Assembly: GCA_963932465.1 (NCBI GenBank)
Contig: OZ010791.1
Coordinates: 319,234,283-319,298,282, forward strand
DNA length: 64,000 bases
Reading direction: 5' to 3'
From: Maratus speciosus
Taxonomy: Eukaryota > Arthropoda > Arachnida > Araneae > Salticidae
Below, piece by piece: positions 10,870 to 22,760 of the stretch. Each line of letters starts with the position of its first letter. Position 1 is the first letter of the stretch. The translations under genes were made by a program, and so were the position numbers. The notes under the pieces were generated by a model that did not search any database, was not told where the DNA came from, and saw only the letters and a list, made by a program, of their open reading frames with translations.

Positions 10870-13800
10870 AGATACTAATTAAAATATATTAAAAAAAAGT
10901 TTATCATCTACATTTTGAAACTGCAAAACAGCCAGATGACAGGTTTTTAACTCAAATCAGTGTGTTTTTCCTATAGATTTTTATCCACATAAATGTAAGT
11001 GTCAGTTAAAAATCAGTTGTAATTAAAGTGGGCATTGAGTTAACTAAACGCATATCATTAAATTTTTATATAGGACATTTGCCTATTAAACGTAGAGGAT
11101 ATTTTATTGTGGTTTTGGCCGTTAGAGTCTTTTAATTCGTGAAAGGTATATTTGGAAATGGTATATTAAAGTGATATATACCACCCATATATTATTTTTT
11201 ACACAGAGAACGCTGTTTTAAGAGTGGAAAATTACATTAATCATCAATTTCTACGAGGCGAAGCGAGAGAAGTAATTTTTGCAGCATATACTTTTCTATA
11301 GTGTTACTGTAATTTTGATACATATTTGAAATAATTTCTCATCGTTATTACTGTGAAAAAACAGCATTTAATGAAGACACATAAATTACATAACCAAAAC
11401 GAACGAATGAGTTTCCACTTAAATTTAACATTTTAAACTAAAATGTATTACTGTGTGATGTTCTTGTAGTAGAGTGAATTGATACGTCACCAATGACTGA
11501 CTAATCCTTCTGGAAACACACAAACTAACACGTATTTAAAAACAAGCTAAGGCAAATCAGGGGTAAAACCAAGCTTGAAACCAAGTTTCATCCAATATGT
11601 CTCATTCAACTACATATCTCGTTATAGGAATTTGAAAGAAATATATCATTTCTAGACATAACATATTAAAATTACATATTTTAAAGGTCGTTATATAAAA
11701 GTTCTTTATCGACGCCAACTATTTAACAATTTTCACATACTGATTTCTGTTTTAAATAAATTGGCCAATAATTAACTTAAGTGACGACAGTTAGAATGAA
11801 CAAGGATATTCGAAAAAAGTAAATTTTATACTTTTGTAATTTAGAAGTAATTCATAAAAAATTAAAAACTACATTTTTATATTTTTTAAATCACTAGACT
11901 ATATATTGATTTTTTTTAATATTGTTATAAAATATCCAAGTTCATTAGTAGTAAATAATATTGACAAGCGAGAATGTAATGGTGTAAAAAAAAAATATAA
12001 GAAGAAATGCCTTGAATTAGATACAATTTCGTTTTAGAAAACTTTTCAAAATAAATTAAAAGGTCATGTAAATAAATATTATGTATTATGAGATGCTGTA
12101 TTAAATAATTCCACATATTTAAAAATTCTGTTTTCCAATAACCGATTTTACGCAACATGGAATTCCAAAAGCGCACTATAACTTCTGTGCTATACAATCA
12201 AAGAAAATAAGTGCAAATTTAATTTCTAAACATTTCTTCATAAATATCATTTTTATACAAATTTTGTTAACATCCTAAGCATACAAAAATTGAACATAAT
12301 TGTATTTTAAGAGATTTTTTATCACCTCGAAACTTTCTCATTCATTTGTGAACCCGTTTTTAAACATAAAACATGACAAATGCAGGTATGACAATTGAAA
12401 TGGTTATGAATGAAACGCTTTTTTCATTTTTCGATAAATGAAATAATTTTTTAATGAGAAGCAATTGTTTGCTCAAAACACAAATATTAGACTCTCTACT
12501 CCATAAATCCGGTTTAAAGGACCAACTTTGACTGAATTTTCGAATGATCCTCTGTCTTTACCGAAAAAGGAAAAAAAAACCGATTCCATAGATTGATTAA
12601 GCATCCATGAAACTCATGAGTTTACGAACAAGGTTGAGTTCAGAAATACGTCAGAAAGTAGCGAGTTGAAATTAGAGATTAGACTTATATTTTAAATTGT
12701 TATTGCTATTATAATTATTGTAAAAAAATATTTAAAGATATTGTTTTTTTTTTAAATTTAATTAAGAAAGAATAATAGAAAAATTAATATTGTAATAGGA
12801 GTTTTTTTAAGTAAAATTGTAATTGGATTTGGTAAAATAATTAATTTGTTAAGTATCTTAGATGCATCATTTTTAAAAATATTTTATCTACTTAATAAAA
12901 TATTTTATTAATGTCTTAATATGAATAATAATTAGTAAATAATAATTTAATTATGTATCTTAAATTAAAAATTAGATAAATTCCTAGGGGGAGTTTCGTA
13001 ACAGTACAAGTCAGTTTTTGATCAAATCACTATATTTGAATAATTCACAGTGAAAATGTGACATCTATGGACTGTTAAAAGAGTATAAGTCAAGGTGGAA
13101 GGTAACGATCAGTTTTAGCTACTGATCACAACAATACAAGAAATAAATATTAGCTATGTTGTATATTACAGCTCTACCTCCATAAAACCAAAGAACAACA
13201 ATTATTACTTTACGCTATTAAACGAATTTCACAGTTAAATATATTGATATTAACCAAAACAGCACCCAAATAAAACAAAAAAACACATACATAGTTTTCT
13301 CAGTTTCTACTAAAATTGTAATTTCTGACTTGTACTCTTAAGACTGACCACCTAATAATTATACTGTAATAATTTGGTAATGGAAAACATTCTTATTTAT
13401 AAAATTTTGTTTGAAATATGTGTTAAAACAATACAGGTTGCATTATAATCTAAAAATATTGTAAATTATATTTATATATATATATCTTACCACTTATCTT
13501 ACCACTATACATGATTTCATTACCCAAATTTCTACTTTGCAAATTAAACAAAGAAATAAAAACTTCCCTTTCTCTTTAAGTTATCTATTTTCAATACTAT
13601 AAAAATCTTTTAAAGAATATCTGTTTACGTATTTCAAGAATTACAACGGAATTTATACCAAAGGATATCTGATTTTTCTATATAATACCATTGTAAAAAT
13701 AATTATCATTGGAGCTTAAACTAGTAAAGCTTACACGTGTGTGACTTTTTATACTATTATGTAAAAATGTATTTCTTTGATGTTTTGTAATTATAAAAGG

Positions 13801-16130
13801 AATATATCGATTTTTTACCTCAATGTTTTTAATAAATATTTCCACCTAAATGTTTCTCTACCTTACTTCCAAACTCTTCTTCATTTCTGTAAAGGGAAAA
13901 TACAGCTTTGTTATAAAATTATAAGAACACTTTCATTCTCCAAATTTGAATCTAAACCAAATAATCTGCATTAATATGAAGTAATACATAAAACAGGCTT
14001 TGAAATGATTATTAAAGGTAAGTTAAATTTAAAGGATGTGATTAAAAAACAAACATAAAGGTTGTGAGAATCCCATCGCAGCCACCACGATGAAATTGAG
14101 ACATACTCGTACGAACGTACGTAGAATGTTACTAAATACTAGCAACACATGGTTGCCACAAACTTTACGGAACTACAGCGACATACGTTTTCATCAAAAA
14201 TGGTAGATTATAACGGCTAGTTTTATTGAACTATATGGCGACAGTTTCTTACCAAAAATGGTGAATATATCTGCTAGCTTTAGACTTCAAATCTTTCAGG
14301 GCACGTGACAAGTTTCAACTGTCGTACGGCAAGAGCTTTGAATCCTCGATAAGGCAGGACTTGGACAAATATTCATCGATACCAAATTTTATACACCGCA
14401 GATCGACCAGCATACCTGTCATAGCATAAAACTACAGCGAAAATAGGGAACCGCATTTTTCCAGAACCACAAACTCACTTGAAAAATTTAATGAAAAATG
14501 AAGGACAGATGTCGCTTTCACACACAAATTTTAACATCAGAGATAACACGCTAGCACACAAAAAATAGGCTGCCCTTATAAAGCAGTAACTAGTTTTCTA
14601 CAAAGTAATTAGAATTATTTTAATAAAATACTTTTAATAAATTATAAGTTCACTTTTATGTTAAAAACCATTTTATGCAAATTAATATAAAATCAGTTTA
14701 GTACTTTCTCTGAATGTCTCCAGCAATCTCTTGATTTTCGCTTAAGAAAATGATTTTGATGTTTTGCATTTGAACTATCACTGTATCGGTTAACTACAGA
14801 AAACCTGGTCATTCGCAGAAGATTGTTTTCTGTTGGATAAATGTAACAAGTAAAATTTCCAAAATGTTGTTCATTTAGATAAAAAGACGTTTTTTATTGG
14901 GGAATTAAAAAGCACAATTTTTCTCTATTTCAAACTAAATTTGAGTTATTCAGATGCTTAACAAATGACAGTATCCTATATAAAACTTATTTAGGACAAA
15001 TTAATGAATGATCATAAGTATACGGCGGTGATTCTAAAACATCGTCTGATAAATGTTAAAATTATTTTGTTAGCAATTAGTGACACATAACATTTTTCTT
15101 TTTCATATCTATTTTTATAAAGAAATAGGATTTAAATCTTCTTTACGTTTTAACTTCTAAATTCTCTTTTAGTGTTTCAGTAATTATTACTATAAAAACA
15201 CTTTTTTTCGTACTTTATAGAGTGACATCATTTTATCAGTTCTTCGAAGTCTCTAGAACCGAAGCTGTTTCAAGAGCTTTTGTTTTTACACCAATTTCTT
15301 GAGTTTAGTATTCTAATTCGATTTCAAATTTTTACCAATATTAAGGTGACCAGATAGGTTTGAAATGACAAAATAATGTTTTATTCTTGTTATTATTATT
15401 ATTATAATTTTTAGTATTGTTATTATTATTATGTTTGAACATTTAAGAATGTCAAACAATTTGTAAAATAAGGAAATCTCCAAAATTACGGCCGTACGAA
15501 GCCAGCCATAAATCTTGAACAACGCAGACTGGTTGTATTTGTTATAATAAAATTTAAAAAAATGTGTAATATCGAAACGGTATGTTTTAGCGGTTTTGCC
15601 TCTGAAACCTTTTTAATAAGTTAACAGATTTTATGTTTTTTTTTTTTCTTTTAAATAAGGGAAATTAATTTTTTTACAAACTATTCCTAAAAAAAAAAAA
15701 AGAAACGAAGTGAAAAGTTTTTTTTTCCCTTTTCCTTTCTTTAAGTTATAACAAAATATAAAATCAACGTATATGGTTTTAAATTTTCCAATAGAACGAT
15801 TTTTAATTTTCATATATGTTTTTTTGTTTTCAGTACGATTGAGAGATAACGGTAACAAGGAGGACAATGAAGAAATGACGCTCAAAAATATGATTTCTGG
15901 ATAAAATCGCGATGAAACAAATTTTTCAAGATTAATTTTGTTATGCAATTTTATAAACTTTGGCTTTTATTGATTTACTTTTCTTTAATTTAACATTTAT
16001 TAATTAACAAACTTAAAATTTAATTAAAAAAAATAATAATCTAAATATTATTTACAACTTTATAATCCACAATTTAAATTTTTTTAAATTAATTCTTCAA
16101 CTACTTCTCAGCAGTGAAATTATTGAATAT
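10870..16130. other. Non-coding AT-rich stretch
   Basis: No convincing gene on either strand. About 14080-14440 is less AT-rich and holds two diverged ~55 bp repeats sharing the phrases tggcgacag/gcgacatac and caaaaatggt; it is probably an old interspersed repeat. Short frames at 11925-12197, 13777-13974, 15313-15522 and 15631-15948 are low-complexity and look like chance. Confidence 0.5.
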
Positions 16131-16139
16131 TAAAGATGT

Positions 16140-16318
16140 AAATTATCACTTTGCTAACTAAGCGTAAACCATCAGAGTGAAAAATATCCAAGCCGGGAAT
16201 CGAACCCGGACCCCTGGAATAGCGCTCCAGTATCCTCCATTTAAGTCACGAGGACGATGCCCAGCTTGGCATCTCTCATTCACATAAGTTGCTAAGCCTG
16301 CTACCGCAGCGATCAGGT
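16140..16318 (-). repeat. tRNA-derived SINE, second family (minus strand)
   Basis: Read on the minus strand, the head has a D-arm-like GTGACTTAAATGG, anticodon stem CTGGA/TCCAG with loop GCGCTAT, and T-arm CCGGG-TTCGATT-CCCGG with an exact pol III B box (GGTTCGATTCC). The 3' body reads ttttcactctgatggtttacgc. The acceptor stem is degenerate. The anticodon loop is the same as in the SINEs at 9.1-9.9 kb although the stems differ. Confidence 0.65.
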
Positions 16319-16329
16319 GGATATTAATT

Positions 16330-16530
16330 ATTCAACTACTTCTCAGCAATGAAATTACGCTTGAAATTATTCAATATTAAAGACGTAAATTATCACTTTG
16401 CTAACTAAGCATAAATCAACAGAGTGAAAAATGTTCAAGCCGGGTATCGAATACGGACCATCCATCTAATAGCTGTGGTAGCAGACTTACCGACTTATGT
16501 GAGTGAGAGATGACAAGCTGGGCATCGTCC
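16330..16530. repeat. Chimeric SINE fragment between two SINE copies
   Basis: Repeats the 3' body of the neighbouring SINE (tcagcaatgaaattac, then taaattatcactttgctaactaagc) and a damaged T-arm (gccgggtatcgaatacgg). It then joins in opposite orientation to the 5' flank of the plus-strand copy. It looks like a recombination product of an inverted pair. Confidence 0.5.
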
Positions 16531-16660
16531 TCGTGGCTTAAATGGTAGAACACTGGAGAAATATTCCAGGGGTCCGGGTTCAATTCTCCCCTTGGACATT
16601 TTTCACTCTGTTGGTTTACGCTTAGTTAGCAACGTGATAATTTACGTCTTAATATACACA
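16528..16660 (+). repeat. tRNA-derived SINE, second family (plus strand)
   Basis: Starts catcgtcctcgtggctta; A-box-like TGGCTTAAATGG, anticodon stem CTGGA/TCCAG with loop GAAATAT, B box GGTTCAATTCT (damaged), body ttttcactctgttggtttac. Inverted relative to the copy at 16140-16318. Confidence 0.62.
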
Positions 16661-16679
16661 ATTTTAATTCAATCATTTT

Positions 16680-17570
16680 TTTTGTAATCTTAAACCTATA
16701 TCAACCCTTTAAGCAGAAATTTCACTAATCCCTTAACGGTCGCATTAAATTACGGTTTAAAAATTCGAATTGCTTATTGGCACAACTTTTTTGAAAAAGA
16801 AAAGTTCACCTTATTTAATGACAGGTAAAATGATACCATAATAAACCCAATTACACTATTTTATAAAACTGGTGGGAATGAAACAACCTGAATAAAAGAC
16901 GTAGCCCGTGAATATCACGGAAGCGAGAATTAAGGAGTTAAGTGTCATGTTCTATGAATTTTTTTATCTAAGCGTTCTATCTTCATACGGCATAAAAATT
17001 TACCATGTAGATTTACGATCACTTTTTTATAATAAAAATTCTCAGACAATTCTCATGCAGTATGGTAAAAAATAATCGCCCGTAGAAATTTAAAATTTAA
17101 AATTCTATCTCTTCTGTAATTCCAGGCATAAAAATTGAAGCATGGGCATTTTATTAAAAAATCAGTAACATCATAAACTTGTACAGTTTTTCTGGTATAA
17201 TAATTTCTTAACTCGTCGTAGTTTTTTACATGTTCTTACTTTTTGAAAAATCCTAAGTTTTGAAAACAATACATTTATTTCCCAGATGAAGATTATATAA
17301 CAATTATTTCACTCATAATTTTAAATAAGCATGATGAATTTTACCTATGATTTCTTTGGCTTAATTAAATAATACAATCAGCGTGGTGTTATAATTTATT
17401 AACTCACTGTGTATATGCGCAATTAAGTATTTTTTAAACTTTAAATTTTTGAAATAGGTATTTCTTACATAGAAACCTAAAAAACCAGTCATTGTTCCAA
17501 GCAATCTTTTAAACTGTGGTTTAAAGCATCCTTATACTACATACACTACATTGCCAAATATCAACGAATA
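16680..17570. other. Non-coding AT-rich stretch
   Basis: No gene, repeat boundary or RNA seen. Confidence 0.5.
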
Positions 17571-17577
17571 CTTTCTA

Positions 17578-17890
17578 CAGGGTGTCCATGAAATAATATT
17601 TAAGCTTCAATGGTATATTATAACAGTTTAATTTAGGCTATTTAAAACAATTCATACATCAAAATGAATGCGAACTAACCTAGTTTTTCTTAGAAATGTT
17701 CAATATGTGCACCTTTACTTATATGGCACACATTCAACCTGAAATCCGTTTCTTCCCACCCTTCAGTTAATAAGTTAAGAGTAATGAAGGCAATTTCCTC
17801 TTCGATTCTGTATCCCAACTCTGGCAAATCAGTTGGTTAGCGGCGAAACGTAGACACGATCTTTTATAATGCACCATAGAAAAAAATATC
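17578..17890 (-). pseudogene. 3' end of a Tc1/Tc3-like transposase gene with its TIR
   Basis: A CAGGGTGTCC terminus at 17578 is preceded by TA, as in Tc1/mariner elements. Reading inward on the minus strand gives a stop preceded by PELGYRIEEEIAFI, LLTEGWEETDFRLNVC and HISKGAHIEHF. This is the typical C-terminus of Tc1/Tc3-like transposases (W-x-E-x-D-x-R-L-D-V-C-R ... GAHIE). Just upstream the frame is broken near VYVSPLTN. Only the tail remains; the DDE catalytic core is not in the window, because the element passes into a satellite made of its own 3' sequence. Confidence 0.72.
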
Positions 17891-18715
17891 TCATGACTGT
17901 AACGGCTTTTAAATTTTCAACCAAGCAATAACGCTTAACCCATTTCTTCCCACTCTTCGGTTAACAAGTTAAAAGTAATGGAAGCAATAGCCTCTACGAT
18001 TCTGTGTCTCAACTCTGGCAAATCAGTTGGTTAGCGGTGGAACGTAGACACGATCTTTTATAAAGCGCGAAAGAAAAAAATATCGCATGACTGTAACGGC
18101 TTTTAAATTTTCAACCAAGCAATATTTCTTAATCCATTTCTTCCCACACTTCGGTTAACAAGTTATAAGTAATGAAAGCAATAGTCTCTTCGATTCTGTG
18201 TCTCAACTCTAGCAAATCAATTGGTTAGCGGCGGAACGTAGACACGATCTTTTATAAAGCACCAAGGGAAAAATATCGCACGGCTATAACGACTTTTAAA
18301 TTTTCAACCAAGCAATAACGCGTAGTCTATTTCTTCCCACACTTTGGTTAACAAGTTAAAAGTAATAAAAGCAAGAGCCTCTTTGATTCTGTGTCTCAAC
18401 TCTAACAAATCAGTTGGTTAGCGGTGGATCGTAGTCACGATCTTTTATAAAGCACCAAAGAAAAATTTTAGCATGATTATAACGGCTTACAAATTTTCAA
18501 CCAAGCAATAACGCTTAGTCCATTTCTTCCCACACTTCGGTTAACAAGTTATAAGTAATGAAAGCAATAGCCTCTTCGATTCTGTGTCTCAACTCTAGCA
18601 AATCAGTTGGTTAGCGGCGGAACGTAGACATGATCTTTTATAAAGCACCAAACAAAAATATCGCATGACTATAAAGGCTTTTAGATTTTCAGCCAAGCAA
18701 TAACGCTTTACGCTC
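17747..18715. repeat. 194-bp satellite derived from a transposase 3' end, five units
   Basis: Units begin near 17747, 17941, 18135, 18328 and 18521, a spacing of 193-194 bp. Each carries the same piece of the Tc3-like coding sequence (minus strand PELRHRI, then a variable ITFNLLTE-like strand) plus ~60 bp of linker (ggcttttaaattttcaacca). The first unit still continues into the real transposase C-terminus and TIR. The later ones do not, so the array grew by tandem duplication from the element. Confidence 0.8.
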
Positions 18716-18938
18716 AGGAGTCACCATTTTGCATATGTGGCACTGCAAGCGAATAAATAACAAAGCAGTACTCGCGCATGTGCTTATTTAAGACTGTTTG
18801 AGTTACTCTTTATTTGCTCAATAACGCTTTACGCTCAGGAGTCACCATTTTGCATATGTGGCACTGCAAGCGAATAAATAACAAAGCAGTACTCGCGCAT
18901 GTGCTTATTTAGGACTGTTTGAGTTACTCTTTATTTGT
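18701..18938. repeat. 121-bp tandem duplication
   Basis: Two almost identical copies (18701-18821 and 18822-18938) starting taacgctttacgctcaggag. Only one or two mismatches were seen (ttaagactg versus ttaggactg), so the duplication is recent. It follows the last 194-bp unit, whose final bases (aataacgctt) form its start. Confidence 0.85.
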
Positions 18939-18944
18939 GAACTT

Positions 18945-19770
18945 GAACCAAGACTCTACAACTCTTATAGTTGATATTATTAAAACTTATAACTAGGACA
19001 TTCTTTTATGCAGACCCTGTAGTTTAGACGTTTTGCTGAATATCTACAGAAATACTGGTGAAAATATTTTGAAGCTTCAATAATATGATGCACATATTTG
19101 ACGCCTTATTTTGAAGTGAAACAGAAGTGTTAATCACAAAAGACGATTGGGGAATTAACAATAAATTAAAGCCGAAAATGATCTTTTCGATAACCATGTA
19201 AAATTAAATATTCGAAATGATCTGTAGTTGTAGCACATGACTATGAGGATCGTGTACAACATATGTGCTCATTTGTGGCAGAATACCACGTATGCCATAT
19301 AGATATAAAGGTTTCTTTAAAATAATCACGAATTTTCCGCATGTTTATTTTTTTTTTTATAGCATACAAGGCTTTCAACCAAACGTAACTCAATTTTCAG
19401 GACATTTTACGAACAGTAAAAGTAACACACAATAGTTAGGATAGAAATAATATTAAATATTTGTTGCAGTATTAGCACCTGTATGAGATAATGTTTAACT
19501 GCACATGTGCAAGCGAGAAAAAAATAATTCGCATAAGTTAGTAACCAACTGTCTATGGCAAAGCATATAAACAGGCTAGTCAAATAGCATGAAAATTCAA
19601 AAAGACTAAGGTGATATATTAAGATGAATTTTAGTTGTCTTCTAAAAGTAGCTGGATTATAAGAGATTTTCCTCGGATTGCAATTTTTTTATTAACTGAC
19701 TTCGAAAAAAAAGCATGTTTTTAATGTATGTCTACATGTAGCTTTTGGAAAAGATGCTTTGATACAAGCA
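18945..19770. other. Non-coding AT-rich stretch
   Basis: No gene or clear repeat recognised. Confidence 0.5.
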
Positions 19771-19915
19771 AGAGGGTGGGCCAAAATAAGCAAAAAAAAA
19801 ATTTTTTTTCGAAATTGATTTTGGCATAGTACGCAAAAGTTGTGTAATGGGACAGTTAGAACTAACAATATTTATTACATATTGTTCAGAATTTAGCCGC
19901 GCCCCTCTCACCTTG

Positions 19916-19946
<31 letters not shown>

Positions 19947-20364
19947 AAAAAAACCTTGTTTGTGAAAATATATATTAAAAAAAATATTCCAAAATTTTTA
20001 GCGGCATACAATGGAAATGTTACACAATGGGTCAGTTAGAACTCAAAAAAACGATATCAAAATCTATCAGTATTTACCCGCGCCCCTTTGACATCAAAAA
20101 TTGGAGAAAAATAAAAATATATCGGATTTTCTAAAAAACTGTACTAGGAAAATTACTTTCGAAGTTAGTGTTGAAATTAATTGATTAATTAAATAGTACT
20201 GTAAATAATAATTATTCTATAATTATTACGTAATTTAACTTTTTATTCTTTTTTTTACGAAATTAATACTAGCTTCTTTTTAATCACACGCGGACAGAAT
20301 ACAAATTAGAACAAAAACCTACAAATTTGAAATGTATTTAACAATACCTTATGTAAATTGAATA

Positions 20365-22140
20365 TTATGTGTGAGAATAATATTGCCCCTTGTTGTCGAA
20401 TTTTGGAAGTTCTTTCCTTGCCTGATGCTTGGCACGAATATATTCATCTCTTGCAGTCTCACTACAAACTTTCATTGCAGCTTCAGATATTAGTTTAACA
20501 CATTGTTCAACAGACTGCGCGCGACATGGAAATTCCTCAAATGTTAGTACTGGAAACTGTTTTTCTCTGCACATTTCTTTCAAGTCTTTATCCTTTATAT
20601 GTGTAAGAGGTGGCTCTGTTACAACAGTGTTTGACTAATCAGTTAACCCGGGAGAACTCGCTATTGAGAATTTCTCTCACGGTGCCCAATTGTTTTTCTT
20701 TTACTTTACATTCGCTTGATATCATTTTTTTTTTTTTTTGCTTGGCTTAGTACTTTTACTCACAAATAGGTAAAATAATTAAATAACATTTTTAAATTTT
20801 AATTAAAATGAAAAATGGTTTAAATAAGAGTCTTAAAAAAAGTACGACTGTGAGGGAAAATCTCATGCTGCGAGTTCTCCCGGGTTAAATCAATGTAATC
20901 AACTGCTTCAAAATTGAGTTTGGGAAGCTTGAGAAAACGCAGTCTACCCAAGATCTTCATCTTCTTATCTCGGGTATGCTGAGAATTCGCCTGACCGCTA
21001 TTTCCCGGATGTGATTTCTAGAATCATATAGCATTTCTAATAATAGATGTTCAGGATGCGAAAAATATGCATTGTTTGAGAATATTTCGTAAATAATTTG
21101 CTTAACATTATCTGGAAGATACCTTGCAAGGGAAATCATTTTCCAGAAACGTTGGGCACCATACAAGCAGTTCTATTTCATTTTTATCTCAAATCACATT
21201 AGAGAATACATACTTAATTACACTCTTCACGAGTATTATAAGATTTTGTGACAGTCATGGAGTGCTAATGTATAACCGTAGTCAACTATCGTGCATGACC
21301 CAGTTTACCTGGATTATTGTCACTTATGTTAGAAGGGCAAGATTTGATCAAATTTACTATCTTGTGAAATTGATCAAATTTGGCAAGACAGATGCGATAT
21401 AAATATTGTTGGTCAGTAATTAGCTTTTGGATATCTTTCAGATCCATAATCTGAAGAGTACAGTGAATTTGATCAAGTATGACCACTGATTTTTTTTTTC
21501 GCAATCTTTTAGAAGCAATCCAATAGGTCCAGAATATGAATACGGACCTATGATTGAAACCTTTTGTGCAACCGCCCACTTCCAGAATAAGGTGCCTTAG
21601 TGGCAACTCATTAGTATGTAACATACATATATTCCATTGTAATGGTCTACCAATGTATGTTTCAAGGAAACGTATTACCCCGCCTTTCCATCACGTATTC
21701 ACATTTGCTCCATCACATCGGATAACAGATAAGTTCTACAAACTCAAATTATACGTTTTTGTAAATGTGATAATAATTTGGGCTATTTTTTTTTTTTTTT
21801 TTTTTTTTTGCACTTTCACCAGCAGTTAACGATATATGACCTATATACTTGCTACATGATTCCTATATTAATGCTACACGCTCTTCTCATGTTAATTTTC
21901 GATGACCATATATTTGTTGAAATATATCCTCTTTGCGTCCATCAAAATACAAACTCTTAAGAGGTGTCACTTCAAATGCCCTTAAATCATCCCCCCCCCC
22001 CTTAGTTTTTTTCTTTTTTTCTCTAGTTCCCTTTTCACTTTGTTTTTATAAACTATATAGGTTTGTTTCTCAGGTGAAACTAAATCGAAATCAGCCAGTA
22101 CTGCTGTAGTAATTTTGGCCACTGCTCTATTTGAGGTACG
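20365..22140 (-). pseudogene. Broken protein gene of a TIR transposon, family unnamed
   Basis: Fragments line up in one order on the minus strand: SNRAVAKITTAVLADFDLVS (about 22056-22132); VIRCDGANVNT, a stop, then GGVIRFLETYIGRPLQWN and HTNELPLRHLILEVGG (21740-21560); NPGKLGHAR-LTT (about 21290); LYGAQRFWKMI and HPEHLLLEMLYDSRNHIREI (21166-20957); LPKLNFEAVDYIDL (about 20905); after the inserted MITE, TEPPLTHIKDKDLKEMC and SVEQCVKLISEAAMKVCSET (20610-20365). I recognise this as a protein recurring in many invertebrate genomes as uncharacterised repeats, with H-S-R-W-L-T-T, HPENLLLAML and AVERxVKLVTEA motifs; its biochemical role is unknown to me. At least one frameshift, several stops and the insertion make it non-functional. 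Confidence 0.68.
20647..20884. mobile_element. piggyBac-type MITE (238 bp) nested in the transposon gene
   Basis: Termini CCCGGGAGAACTCGC / GCGAGTTCTCCCGGG, with similarity continuing to about 35 bp, flanked on both sides by TTAA (20643-20646 and 20885-20888). A TTAA target duplication plus CCC termini is the piggyBac hallmark. With the MITE and one TTAA removed, the transposon reading frame is continuous across the site (DYIDL then D, a stop, then TEPPLT), which shows the element entered a pre-existing coding sequence. Confidence 0.85.
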
Positions 22141-22632
22141 ATATTATTAAATGCACTTCAAATTTATAGATTTTGTTCTGATCTGTTTTCCGTTTGTGTG
22201 AAACTCAGTAAAAATATATTTAATTAAAATTAATATGAAAAATATTAATGTCAATACCAATTTCGAAAAATAATTTTCATAGTACTGTTTTTTAGAATAT
22301 CCAATATATTTTTACATTTGTTTTTCGCTTTTTGATGTCAGAGGGGCGCTGTTAAATATTGATAGAAATTGATAAAATTTTTTGTAGGTTCTAACTGACC
22401 CATTATGTAACATTTTCACTGTATGCTAATTAAAATTTTGGAAAAAAATTCAAATTATATTTTTTCATAACAAACGATTTTTCGCTTTTAACCTGTTTTT
22501 CAAAGTTAGAGGGACGCGGTTAAAAATTAAGCAATATTAATGAAAAAGTTTGTGAGCTCTAACTGATTCATTACGAAACTTTTGCGTACTATGCCAAAAT
22601 CAATTTCTTAAAAAAAGTTTTTCAGCCCACCT

Positions 22633-22760
22633 AATAAGCAATAAGCAATAAGCTAAATAAGCAATAAGCTATAAGAATAAGCTATATATAAACCAAATAA
22701 GCAATAAGCTATATATATATAATAAGCAATAAACTATATAAGCTAAATAAACAATAGAAA
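22633..22760. repeat. AATAAGC minisatellite
   Basis: Irregular tandem aataagc / aataagctatata repeats immediately outside the right end of the TIR transposon. Confidence 0.75.

Larger units (their letters stand above)
19773..22632. mobile_element. 2.9 kb TIR transposon with a decayed protein gene
   Basis: The ends are AGGGTGGGCCAAA on the left and, inverted, AGGTGGGCTGAA on the right. The inverted repeats extend about 330 bp. Each TIR contains two diverged copies of a subterminal motif (gcaaaagttgtgtaatgggacagttagaac and its partner near 20025; counterparts near 22385 and 22560). Such repeated subterminal motifs are typical transposase-binding sites. The interior carries a minus-strand pseudogene and a nested MITE. 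A target duplication could not be settled and the superfamily was not identified. Confidence 0.7.
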
